NCBI RefSeq assembly: GCF_016741875.1
Contig: NZ_JAERRF010000010.1
Span: 62,001 to 126,000, forward strand
Length of the DNA: 64,000 bases
From: Streptomyces coffeae
GTDB lineage: Bacteria; Actinomycetota; Actinomycetes; Streptomycetales; Streptomycetaceae
Direction of reading: 5' to 3'
The position numbers were made by a program, and so were the translations under genes. The notes under the pieces are model-generated. The model had not been told where the DNA came from, searched no databases, and worked only from the letters and a program-made list of their open reading frames with translations. This document shows positions 51,503 to 59,831 of the stretch, one piece after another; positions within the stretch are counted from its first letter, which is position 1; each line of letters begins with the position of its first letter.

Positions 51503-52647
51503 CCTCCCTTGCGCTGTCTGTGCTGCTGGCCCTGGCCTCCGCGGTGTGCTACGCCGCCGGAGCCATACTCCAGGAGCATGTCGCGGCCACGACGCCGCGT
51601 TACCCCTCCGCACCCCTGCGGCGCGGGAGTTGGTGGGCCGCGGTGACCCTGAACGGGACGGGTGCGGTCCTCCATGTGATCGCCCTGGCCTACGGGCCGT
51701 TGAGCGTGGTGCAGCCACTGGGCGCCCTCACCATCGTCTTCGCGTTGCCGATGGCGGCCCTGTTCGTACGCCGCCGGGTGGGGGCCGCGGGCTGGCGGGG
51801 CGCGGTGCTGGCGACCGTCGGGCTGGCCGGGCTGCTCTCACTGACCGGTCCCTCGCGGGCGCAGGCGCTGGCCGACCAGGAGCGGATCACCGTGACCGTG
51901 GTGACGGTCGGCGCCATCGCGCTGCTGGCCGGGACCGCGCGGTGGATCAGGCTGCCCGGTGTCCGCAGTGTGCTGCTGGCCACGGCGGCGGGCACGGCCT
52001 TCGGCATCTCCTCGGTGTTCACCAAGAACGTTGCGATGGAGTGGAATTGGGACGCACTGGGCGACGCCCTGCCCAGCTTCCTCATGATCGGTCTGCTGGC
52101 GTCGGGCGGGGTGCTGCTGTCCCAGGCGTCCTACCGTGGCGCCGGGCTGGCGTCGCCGCTGGCGACGGCGACCGTGGTCAATCCGGTGGTCGCCACGGCC
52201 GTGGGCATCACCGCACTGGGCGAGCACTTCCGGTTCGGTACGCCGGGCACCCTGCTGGCCCTGGTGGCGGCGGTCGTCGCGAGCGCCGGTCTGGTGATGC
52301 TGACGGTGCACGGCGCGGAGGCGGAAGCGGAACGGGCCGGGCAGACCGGGGCAGTTGGTACGTCCGAGGTGACCGGGGAGCCTGTGGCAGCCGAGCTGAC
52401 GGACACGGTGGAGACGGACGGGACCACCGAAGGCGTACGGACCGCCGAACCGGTCGGGGCGGCCGAGGACACCACAGCGGTCGGGACGGCCGACCCGGCC
52501 CTGGCGATCGGGGCCGTCGGGGCGCCCGGCACTCCCGGTGTCCCGCTCCGCCTCACGCACCGGATCCCCCATCAGTCCTCCGGTGAGCAGGGCGGGTCGG
52601 CGGGCCGACCGGACTGCGGTCAGGCCATGCTCCAGCCGCACGGCTGA
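51499..52647 (+). CDS. DMT-superfamily (EamA-like) membrane transporter
   Basis: A 382-residue protein with about ten hydrophobic helices between residues 1 and 275 (LALSVLLALASAVCYAAGAI, VLHVIALAYGPLSVVQPLGA, ATVVNPVVATAVGITALGEH, TLLALVAAVVASAGLVML). The VVQPLGALTIVFALPMAALF pattern is that of drug/metabolite transporters. A 100-residue Ala/Thr/Glu-rich soluble tail follows, probably disordered. GTG at 51499 overlaps the stop of the 12-codon ORF; AGGGGG lies 7 bases upstream as a possible ribosome site of its own. Substrate unknown. Confidence 0.85.
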   Translation: MTSLALSVLLALASAVCYAAGAILQEHVAATTPRYPSAPLRRGSWWAAVTLNGTGAVLHVIALAYGPLSVVQPLGALTIVFALPMAALFVRRRVGAAGWRGAVLATVGLAGLLSLTGPSRAQALADQERITVTVVTVGAIALLAGTARWIRLPGVRSVLLATAAGTAFGISSVFTKNVAMEWNWDALGDALPSFLMIGLLASGGVLLSQASYRGAGLASPLATATVVNPVVATAVGITALGEHFRFGTPGTLLALVAAVVASAGLVMLTVHGAEAEAERAGQTGAVGTSEVTGEPVAAELTDTVETDGTTEGVRTAEPVGAAEDTTAVGTADPALAIGAVGAPGTPGVPLRLTHRIPHQSSGEQGGSAGRPDCGQAMLQPHG

Positions 52648-52735
52648 GGCGGCACGGGGTTGGTCTGGTCCGGTTGTGTTGCGTTCCGCGCAATTTCGTG
52701 AGGTTACCGGCAGACACACTGTTGATCACCGTGGC

Positions 52736-52779
52736 CATCGATCACGATGAGGGCGCCCCCACACTGCCCGTGATCGATG
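52736..52779. repeat. 11-bp perfect inverted repeat upstream of the sigma-like/lectin gene
   Basis: CATCGATCACG (52736-52746) and CGTGATCGATG (52769-52779), separated by 22 bases, 16 bases before the start of the next gene. Either an operator for a dimeric regulator or a leader hairpin. Confidence 0.7.
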
Positions 52780-52795
52780 CATCCGGTGATCCCCC

Positions 52796-54313
52796 TTGCC
52801 CTCATCCGAACACCCCCCTGCCTACGCCGAGTTGTCCGACGCCCGGCTCGTCGAGTTCATCCGGGCCGGTGCGCCCTCACCCCATCCGGCGGCGCAGGAG
52901 CTGCGCCGCCGCCATCTGCCCCGGGTGCTGGACTACGCCCGCCTCTGTGCCCGTGACGAGTGGTCGGCCGAGCAACTGGCCGCGAGAGCCTTCACGTTGG
53001 CGTTACGCCAGATCTTCCAGACCGAGGAACCCGGCGCTCCATGGCGCCACCGGATGCTGACCCTGGTCCACGAGGCCGCCGCCGACTGGGCCACCAGCCG
53101 CTCCCGCGACCGGCTCGATGCCGCGTACGCGGCCCACCTCGACGCAGGCAGCGGCAGTGAGCCCGACCGCTTCCCCCTGGTGCGTGGTTTCGCCGCGCTC
53201 CCGCCCGCCACCCGGACCCTGCTGTGGCACACCCTGGTCGAGGGGGAATCCGACACCACGGTGGCCCGGTACACCGGACGGCGGCCCGCGGACCTTCCAC
53301 GCCTGACCGACCGGGCCCGGGAGACCTACCGCGAGCTGTGTCTGCGCAGCTATCTGGAGCGCGACGCCGACGAGGAGTGCCGGGGCTTCGGACGGATCCT
53401 GGAGGTGGCCGCCCGCCGCGCGGACACCCCGCACACCACGGAGCTCCCCGACCATCTCACGGACTGTTCCGGCTGTGCCGCCGTGCTCTCGGGCCTGGTC
53501 GAGCTGGAGAAGCGACCCCGCCCGCTGGTGGCCGCCGCTCTGCTCGGGTGGGCCGCGGAGCGCTATCTCCCGGACACCCCGGCTTCCGCCACCACCGCCC
53601 TGGTCCCGGTGGCCACCGGGACCGTGGAGCCGGCGCGGTCCGCGGCCCCGCCGTCCGCCCCGGCCCGGCGGGTGTTCCAGCCCCCGTTCACCCGCGCCGC
53701 CTCGCTGGTCCTGTCCAGCGCAGTGGTCATGGTGGCGGCCATCACCGGGATCGCCGCCGCCACCCAGGGCAACGGGGACGCGGGGCGGGCCCGGGGCGCC
53801 GCGACCGCCACCCCGTTCCCGTCGGCCCCGGCCTCCTCCCCGTCCGCATCCGCGTCGCCGAGCCCCAGCCGGACACCCTCGACGGCTCCCCCGTCCGACG
53901 CCACGGCCGAACCTCCCTCGCCCACCCCGACCGGCCCCTTCACGACCGTGGTCAACGCGGCGACGGGACAGTGTCTGGATGTCCAGGGAGCGTTCTTCAA
54001 CGGTGCCGACGTCATCACCGGGGCCTGCCGCCCCGGCGCCGCCACCCAGAAGTGGCGGCTCGACCCGGATGGGCTGCTGCGCAACAGCGCCAACCCCGGC
54101 TTCTGCCTGGACACCCGGGGTCGGATCACCAAGGGCATCGGCCTCCGGACCTGCGAACGCACCCTCGACCTGCTGTTCTTCTTCGACGAGCGGGGGCGGC
54201 TGCGCCCCCAGCTCGCCTCCGACCACGCCGTCGTCCCCAGCGACAAGGCGGCCGGTTTTCTCTCCTACGCCCCGCTCACCACCGACACCAGGCAGCGCTG
54301 GAGCAGCGGCTAG
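52796..54313 (+). CDS. Membrane protein: sigma-like region, zinc anti-sigma motif and ricin-type lectin domain
   Basis: A 505-residue mosaic. Residues 11-105 look like sigma-70 region 2 (ELRRRHLPRVLDYARLCARD, EWSAEQLAARAFTLALRQI). Residues 130-190 look like a degenerate region 4. Then comes a zinc anti-sigma-type motif H220-x3-C224-x2-C227 (DHLTDCSGC). A single membrane helix spans 301-323, followed by a Ser/Pro/Thr linker and a beta-trefoil lectin domain from 381, with QCLDVQG, TQKWRL and TRQRW as QxW-type repeats. The order puts the sigma-like part in the cytosol and the lectin outside. The start is probably TTG 52796; no better codon fits the frame. Similar mosaics occur in Streptomyces; no function is established. 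Confidence 0.8.
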   Translation: MPSSEHPPAYAELSDARLVEFIRAGAPSPHPAAQELRRRHLPRVLDYARLCARDEWSAEQLAARAFTLALRQIFQTEEPGAPWRHRMLTLVHEAAADWATSRSRDRLDAAYAAHLDAGSGSEPDRFPLVRGFAALPPATRTLLWHTLVEGESDTTVARYTGRRPADLPRLTDRARETYRELCLRSYLERDADEECRGFGRILEVAARRADTPHTTELPDHLTDCSGCAAVLSGLVELEKRPRPLVAAALLGWAAERYLPDTPASATTALVPVATGTVEPARSAAPPSAPARRVFQPPFTRAASLVLSSAVVMVAAITGIAAATQGNGDAGRARGAATATPFPSAPASSPSASASPSPSRTPSTAPPSDATAEPPSPTPTGPFTTVVNAATGQCLDVQGAFFNGADVITGACRPGAATQKWRLDPDGLLRNSANPGFCLDTRGRITKGIGLRTCERTLDLLFFFDERGRLRPQLASDHAVVPSDKAAGFLSYAPLTTDTRQRWSSG

Positions 54314-54470
54314 ACGGGCCCCAGGACCCTCCGGCGAGGCGGCCCCCAGTGTTAACCGGACGTTAGCTCTCGGTGCCGGAGCTGTACCCCGCGGCCGCCT
54401 CGGCCGACGCTACGAGCGGCGGCGTCGCCCATCCCCGGGCCCCGCCGGACACCGCTCACCAGGAGGCCCT

Positions 54471-55817
54471 ATGTCCGACAGCGCTCCCCGGCAGCATGCC
54501 CGCACACCCTGGCGTGCCGTCATCGGCGGTTCGATCGGAAATCTCGTCGAGTGGTTCGACTGGTTCGTCTACGCCAGCTTCGCCACCTACTTCGCCGGTG
54601 CCTTCTTCCCCCAAGGCAATGAGACCGCCCAACTCCTCAACACCGCCGGCATCTTCGCCGTCGGCTTCTTCATGCGCCCCGTCGGCGGCTGGCTGCTGGG
54701 CCGGTTCGCCGACCGGCGCGGACGCAAGGCCGCGCTGACCCTCACCGTGACGCTGATGTCGGCCAGCGCCCTGCTCATCGCTGTCGCGCCCACCTACGAC
54801 CAGGTCGGCTACTTCGGCGCGGGGGTGCTGCTGGTGGCCCGGCTGCTGCAAGGGCTGTCGGTCGGCGGTGAGTACGCGGCCAGCGCCACGTATCTGACCG
54901 AGGCGTCCCAGCCCGGCCGCCGGGGCTTCGTCTCCAGCTTCCAGTACGTGTCGATGACCATGGGACAGCTGATCGGCCTCGGCCTCCAGATCGTGCTCCA
55001 GCGCACCATGTCCGAGGACGCGCTGAACTCCTGGGGCTGGCGCATCCCGTTCATCGTCGGCGCCGTGGCCGCGGCCGTGGTCTTCTGGCTGCGGCGCAAT
55101 CTGCTGGAGACCGACGCGTACGCCGAGGAGGACACCCACCGGAGCAGCGAGCACCGCGGGACCATCCGCGAGCTGCTGCGCCACCGCAAGGAGGCCGCGC
55201 TGGTCATCGCGCTGACCATGGGTGGCACGGTCGCGTACTACACCTACACGACCTATCTCACCAAGTACCTGTCGAACACCGCCGGGCTGAGCAAGTCCAC
55301 CGCCTCGCTGGTGAGCTTCTGTGCCCTGTTTCTGTTCATGCTGCTTCAGCCGGTGGCCGGGGCGCTCTCGGACCGGATCGGCCGACGGCCACTGCTGATC
55401 AGTTTTGGGATCGGTTCGATGGTGGGCACCGTTCCGCTGATGACCGCGCTGTCGCACACCGACACCTTCGGCGGCGCGCTGCTGCTGTCACTGGTGGCGC
55501 TGGTCATCATCACCGGCTACACCTCCATCAACGCCGTGGTGAAGGCCGAGCTCTTCCCCACCCATGTCCGGGCCCTCGGCGTGGCCCTGCCGTACGCGCT
55601 GGCCAACGCGATGTTCGGGGGCACCGCGGAGTATGTGGCGCTGTGGTTCAAGCAGAGCGGGATGGAGTCCGGTTTCTACTGGTATGTCTCGGCTTGTGCC
55701 GCTGTCTCGCTCATCGTCTACCTGACCATGCGGGAAACCCGGGACACCATGCTCACCCGGGGCCGGACCGACGACCCTACGATCGCCTCCGGGAAGCCAC
55801 AGACAACCTCTGTGTGA
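54471..55817 (+). CDS. MHS-family MFS transporter (alpha-ketoglutarate permease-like)
   Basis: A 448-residue, 12-helix transporter. Family marks are GGSIGNLVEWFDWFVYASFA at the N-terminus, GRFADRRGRKAAL, LLQGLSVGGEYAASATYL and LSDRIGRRPLL. MHS proteins import dicarboxylates, citrate, proline/betaine or shikimate-like acids with protons. ATG at 54471 has AGGAGG upstream; the open frame runs much further 5' but only as a shadow of the lectin gene. It is followed after 30 bases by a response regulator gene, so it may be under or beside that system. Confidence 0.92.
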   Translation: MSDSAPRQHARTPWRAVIGGSIGNLVEWFDWFVYASFATYFAGAFFPQGNETAQLLNTAGIFAVGFFMRPVGGWLLGRFADRRGRKAALTLTVTLMSASALLIAVAPTYDQVGYFGAGVLLVARLLQGLSVGGEYAASATYLTEASQPGRRGFVSSFQYVSMTMGQLIGLGLQIVLQRTMSEDALNSWGWRIPFIVGAVAAAVVFWLRRNLLETDAYAEEDTHRSSEHRGTIRELLRHRKEAALVIALTMGGTVAYYTYTTYLTKYLSNTAGLSKSTASLVSFCALFLFMLLQPVAGALSDRIGRRPLLISFGIGSMVGTVPLMTALSHTDTFGGALLLSLVALVIITGYTSINAVVKAELFPTHVRALGVALPYALANAMFGGTAEYVALWFKQSGMESGFYWYVSACAAVSLIVYLTMRETRDTMLTRGRTDDPTIASGKPQTTSV

Positions 55818-55847
55818 CCCCCCGGCCCGGCGCTTACCCTTACGCCC

Positions 55848-56528
55848 ATGCACGTTCTCCTGGTCGAAGACGACAACCGGCTGGCGGCCGCCCTGACCGC
55901 CGCGCTGGCCCGTCTGGGCCACCAGGTCGTCCGCGCCGGACGCGCGGATGACGCACTGCGACTCAAGGACGGAGCCGACTTCGTCCTGCTCGACCTCGGA
56001 CTGCCCGATATGGACGGACTGGAGGCGCTGCGCAGGCTGCGCCGCGCCTCCGCCGTCCCGGTCATCGTGGTCACCGCCCGCTCCGAGGAGCGGGACGTGC
56101 TGCGGGGGCTGCGCGGCGGGGCCGACGACTATCTGGTCAAACCGTTCCGCACCGCCGAGCTGATCGCCCGCATGGAGGCGGTGATCCGACGCGGTACCCG
56201 GCCACTCACCGCCGCGGGCCCGGTGGTGGCGGCGGACGGTGTCCGTATCGATCTGGCCACCCGGCGGCTGGAGGTGGACGGCAGGCCCGTCACCCTCACC
56301 CGCCGGGAGTTCGACGTCCTGGCCCTGCTCGCCCGTGAACCCGGAGTGGTCCGCAGCCGCGAGGAGATCCTCGACGAGGTGTGGGGCGATCTGCTGCTGT
56401 CCGCGTCCCGGTCCCTTGATGTGCACATTGCCGGGATCCGCGCCAAGACCGGCCGCCCGGGGCTGGTGGAGACGCTGCGCGGCACCGGCTACCGGCTGGG
56501 AACCGGCACATGCACCTCCGGATCCTGA
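55848..56528 (+). CDS. OmpR-family response regulator
   Basis: A 226-residue regulator. The receiver domain has VLLVEDDNRLA, the phospho-acceptor Asp49 in VLLDLGLPDMDG, IVVTARSEERD and DDYLVKPF. The winged-helix DNA-binding domain begins near residue 130 (LTRREFDVLALLAREPGVVR; SRSLDVHIAGIRAKTGRPG). It overlaps the sensor kinase gene by 19 bases, so they are coupled. Confidence 0.95.
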   Translation: MHVLLVEDDNRLAAALTAALARLGHQVVRAGRADDALRLKDGADFVLLDLGLPDMDGLEALRRLRRASAVPVIVVTARSEERDVLRGLRGGADDYLVKPFRTAELIARMEAVIRRGTRPLTAAGPVVAADGVRIDLATRRLEVDGRPVTLTRREFDVLALLAREPGVVRSREEILDEVWGDLLLSASRSLDVHIAGIRAKTGRPGLVETLRGTGYRLGTGTCTSGS

Positions 56529-57886
56529 CCGTCTACACCGTCCTGATCGCCTGCCTGGTGATGGCGCTCGCGGTGCCGTTCTCCCTGGCGTACTCCTCGC
56601 ACCGCACCGGGAAGCTGCTGCTGGAGCGGCGAGCGGACGCCACCCGCTTCGCGGAACTGGCCGACCAGGCGATCCGCGACGGCGACACCGCCGGGCTGGC
56701 CCAGGAGGTGTCCCGCTACCACGCGCTGTACGGCACCGCCGTGGAGATCCGCGACCGGGACGGCGCGCGAGTCGCGGGCGGCGGCGCCTGGGACCGCGGC
56801 CAGGCCGAACGGGCGATGTCCGGCCGCACCACGGGCAGCCTGCCGCTGATCACCCCGTTCGGCCCGGATTCGGCGGTGGTCGCCGAGCCGGTCGGCCGGG
56901 ACGCCCAGGTCTTCGGGGTGGTGGTGATGCGGGCGTCCACGAACGCGGCCCGGCGGGACGTCACCCTGGTCTGGGCCGCGGTGGCGGCGGGCTCGGTGGT
57001 CGCGGTGCTCTGCGCGCTGATCGCGGCGCGACGGCTGGCCCGGTGGATCCTCCATCCGGTGACCGAACTGGATATCACCACCCGCGCGATCGCCGAGGGC
57101 CGGATGGACGCCCGGATCGCGGCGGTCGAGCGGGGCCCGGCCGAGCTGCGGCTGCTGGAGCTGCGGTTCAACGCCATGGCCGACGCGGTCTCGGCCGCCC
57201 TCGAGCGGCAGCGCGCCTTTGTCGCGGACGCCTCGCACGAGCTGCGCACCCCGCTGACCGTGCTGTCGCTGCGGCTGGAGAACCTGGAGCCGCATCTGAA
57301 GAAGACCGGCGACGAGGAGTTCGGCGAGGCCCTCGCCGAGGTCGACCGGCTGGCCCAGCTGCTGGAGGACCTGCTGGAGCTGGCCCGGGTGGAAGCGGGC
57401 GCCACGGCGCCCGAACCGATCGCGCCCGCGGCGCTCGCCACCCGGCTGACCACCTGGCGCGAGGTGTACGCGGCGCGGGAGCTGACGCTCGCGGTGGACA
57501 TCGACGGCGGCGCGGCGGGCGAGGAGACCTCGCTGCCCACGGCGGCCGGGCGGATCGCCGACATCGCGCTGGACAACGCGGCGAAGTTCGTACCGCCGGG
57601 CGGCACCGTGACCGTCTCCCTGAACGCCGGGGCGCTCCGGATCGCCGACGACGGCCCCGGGCTCGCACCGGAGCACCTGGCGGCGGCGTCCGGCCGCTTC
57701 TGGCGCTCCCCCGGCCACGGAAACATCCCCGGCAGCGGTCTGGGGCTGGCGATCGCCGCCGAGCTGGCCCGCGCGGCGGGCTGCACGCTGGTGCTGCGGC
57801 CCGCGGAGCCGCACGGGCTGGTGGTCGAGCTGCGGCTGCCCGACGACGCACCCGGCCCGCTCCCGGGCCCCCGCCCTCAGCCGTAG
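56510..57886 (+). CDS. Sensor histidine kinase
   Basis: A 458-residue kinase. A membrane helix at about residues 8-28 and another near 152-172 (VWAAVAAGSVVAVLCALIAA) bracket an extracytoplasmic sensor of about 120 residues. A HAMP-like segment follows. The H-box is FVADASHELRTPLTVLSLR, and the ATP-binding domain has IALDNAAKFVP (N-box) and IPGSGLGLAIAAELA. Partner of the response regulator just upstream. The last 10 bases overlap the end of the convergent TAXI-protein gene. Confidence 0.94.
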   Translation: MHLRILTVYTVLIACLVMALAVPFSLAYSSHRTGKLLLERRADATRFAELADQAIRDGDTAGLAQEVSRYHALYGTAVEIRDRDGARVAGGGAWDRGQAERAMSGRTTGSLPLITPFGPDSAVVAEPVGRDAQVFGVVVMRASTNAARRDVTLVWAAVAAGSVVAVLCALIAARRLARWILHPVTELDITTRAIAEGRMDARIAAVERGPAELRLLELRFNAMADAVSAALERQRAFVADASHELRTPLTVLSLRLENLEPHLKKTGDEEFGEALAEVDRLAQLLEDLLELARVEAGATAPEPIAPAALATRLTTWREVYAARELTLAVDIDGGAAGEETSLPTAAGRIADIALDNAAKFVPPGGTVTVSLNAGALRIADDGPGLAPEHLAAASGRFWRSPGHGNIPGSGLGLAIAAELARAAGCTLVLRPAEPHGLVVELRLPDDAPGPLPGPRPQP

Positions 57887-58815
57887 ACCTCGCGGTAGTA
57901 CGCCGCCGCGCCCCGGTGCAGCGGAACGGTGCCGGTGCCGATGGCGTACCGCTCGTCGAGACGGCTGCCGGGCGCGTCCGGCACCGGCAGCCGGTCCCGC
58001 CGCTCGAACAGCACGGCGGTGACGGCGCGGGCCGTGGCCGTCGCGAAATCGGAGCGGCAGACGAGATAGCTGGGCGTGCCCACGGTGGCGGTCGGGCCGT
58101 GCAGCCCGTAGATCCCGGCGGGGATGGACGCGCTCTGGTAGACGGCCCCGTGGCTGCGGCGGAGCGGCGCCACCAGGCCCTCGAGCGGGATGAGCCGCAC
58201 GGGTCGGCGCTTGGCGAGCTGGGCGATGGTCCGGGTCGGCGCGCCACCGGACCAGAAGAACGCGTCCACCTCGGCCACCGCGAGCGCGTCGGCGGATTCG
58301 CCGAGCCCGAGCCATACCGTCCGGACGGTGCGCACCCCGGCCGTCTCGAGCACCCGGGCCGCGGTCACCGAGGTACCGGACTCGGCGGCGCCGAGGGAGA
58401 CGGTCCGCCCGGTGAGGTCGGAGGGACGCCGGATCGACGAGTCCGCGGGCACCACCAGATGCAGATAGTTGAGGTACAGCCGGGCGAGCGCGGCGACCGG
58501 CACCGGCTGCCGGAAGGGGCCCCGGCCCTTGGCGGCGTCGGCCGCGCTGTCCGCGAGGGAGAGCGCCATGTCAGCACGCCCGTCGCCGAGCATCCGGAGG
58601 TTCTCCACGCTCGCCGCGGTGGTGAGCACCCGGACGTCGATCTGCGGATGCGCCGCGTGCACCTCGTCCGCCAGCCGACCGCCGAAGATCTTGTACGGCC
58701 CGCCCTGCGGCCCGGTGGCCAGCCTGACCCGGCCGGACGGCCCGGCATCCTCGCACCCGACCAGCCCGACCGCCGCAAGAGCCACGAACACCCGGCGGGA
58801 AACGGCCTGCACCAC
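57877..58815 (-). CDS. TAXI-family TRAP-type solute-binding lipoprotein
   Basis: A 312-residue exported binding protein. The N-terminus VSRRVFVALAAVGLVGCEDA carries a lipobox (LVGC) and a twin-arginine-like SRRVF. The mature part has LATGPQGGPYKIFGGRLADE, MALSLADSAADA, GRTVSLGAAESGTSVTAARV and VDAFFWSGGAPTRTI, as in TAXI proteins that bind small organic acids such as glutamate or dicarboxylates. The TRAP membrane subunits that usually accompany it are not in the window. It converges with the sensor kinase gene, overlapping by 10 bases. GTG start at 58815 or 58812. Confidence 0.9.
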   Translation of the reverse strand: MVQAVSRRVFVALAAVGLVGCEDAGPSGRVRLATGPQGGPYKIFGGRLADEVHAAHPQIDVRVLTTAASVENLRMLGDGRADMALSLADSAADAAKGRGPFRQPVPVAALARLYLNYLHLVVPADSSIRRPSDLTGRTVSLGAAESGTSVTAARVLETAGVRTVRTVWLGLGESADALAVAEVDAFFWSGGAPTRTIAQLAKRRPVRLIPLEGLVAPLRRSHGAVYQSASIPAGIYGLHGPTATVGTPSYLVCRSDFATATARAVTAVLFERRDRLPVPDAPGSRLDERYAIGTGTVPLHRGAAAYYREVYG

Positions 58816-59156
58816 CCGCCGATGCTAACCCGTACGGCGCTGCGCGCCGCACGGGTGGGATGGGGGCAGCCGAGGGGGCGTGGCTGCCGGGGCCCGGCGG
58901 GGCGGATGCGCGCGCCCAACGGGCAGACACCGACGATCACGTGCACGGGCTCCGAAGCCCGCTGCCGGGTCTTACGGGCCCAAGGCGCGCGGGTGCCGCT
59001 CCCGGCAGCCCCGAGCCCGGGTCGGCGCGACCAGCGGAGCTACCGGGGACGCGTGGCGCGCCCCGCGTGCTCAACGGTCGGACGGACAGCTGCGCGGGGC
59101 GGAAGGTGCGGGCGGCCATGCGGGGCCCGGCAACAGGGAGGTGACGCCGGCGCGCG
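58816..59156. other. 341-bp gene-free stretch with a strong hairpin
   Basis: A 12-bp stem with one A-C mismatch and a 3-base loop lies at 58828-58856 (arms ACCCGT-A-CGGCGC and GCGCCG-C-ACGGGT), 13 bases upstream of the TAXI gene. It could be a leader hairpin of that gene or the terminator of leftward transcription from the ATPase gene. The rest is GC-rich without a supported gene or RNA. Confidence 0.6.
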
Positions 59157-59621
59157 TCAGATCGCGGTGGCGCTCAGTTGGGCCCAGACGACGCGGCCGC
59201 CGCCCGCGGCCGGGCGGTCGCCCCAGGCGTCGGTGAGGGCGCGGACCAGGGCGAGGCCGCGGCCGCTCTCGTCCTCCACACCCGCGTCCCGCGGGGTGGG
59301 GCCGAGGGGGCCACCGCCCTGGTCGGTGACCTCGACGTACAGCGAGCGGCGCTCATGGGCGCGCAGCACGCACAGGATCTGTTCGCTTCCGGTGTGCACC
59401 AGCGCGTTGGTGAACAGCTCGGACATCACCAGTTCGGCGGCGTCACAGACGTCCTCGTGGAAGCCCCAGACGGGCAGTTGGGAGCGGACCCGGAGACGGG
59501 CGGCGGCGACGGAGGCGCCACGGGCGGGCAGCCGGAAGATCTCCTGACGAAGGGCGGCGTCATAGCACGCGGCGCTCACGAGGGGGGCCATCGTCGGGCG
59601 TTGACGCAATGCCACGGCCAT
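59157..59621 (-). CDS. ATP-binding protein (anti-sigma-type GHKL ATPase)
   Basis: A 154-residue GHKL ATPase like the RsbW/SpoIIAB-type proteins abundant in Streptomyces. The N-box is AELVMSELFTNALVHTG, the G1 box VEVTDQGGGP and the G2 region ESGRGLALVRALTDAWG. It may bind a sigma factor or a regulator such as the XRE protein encoded divergently next to it. ATG at 59621 follows GGAAGG. Confidence 0.9.
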   Translation of the reverse strand: MAVALRQRPTMAPLVSAACYDAALRQEIFRLPARGASVAAARLRVRSQLPVWGFHEDVCDAAELVMSELFTNALVHTGSEQILCVLRAHERRSLYVEVTDQGGGPLGPTPRDAGVEDESGRGLALVRALTDAWGDRPAAGGGRVVWAQLSATAI

Positions 59622-59831
59622 TCGCCTTCCGTCTCGCTGTGGGGGGCTCAGAAGAGCACAAGTCCGCTTTTGGGCCACCCTGTTGGCCCGGACGCTACGC
59701 CACTATTCCGGCTGTAAGCAGCAGTTGGCAAGAGGCGTTCTGCAAAATGCAGAATAGCCAGAGCACTCTGTTCCACCCATCACGCACATGGCACACTGAC
59801 TCTCGACAATGACCGTCCGAGGAGGTACGAC

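Noticed and set aside
58857..59156. Possible RNA gene or small gene in a GC-rich gap
   Set aside because: No cloverleaf, no conserved RNA motif and no frame with proper codon bias.
56239..59547. Plus-strand 1100-codon open frame
   Set aside because: Shadow of the response regulator, kinase and the antisense of the TAXI gene; no recognisable domain.
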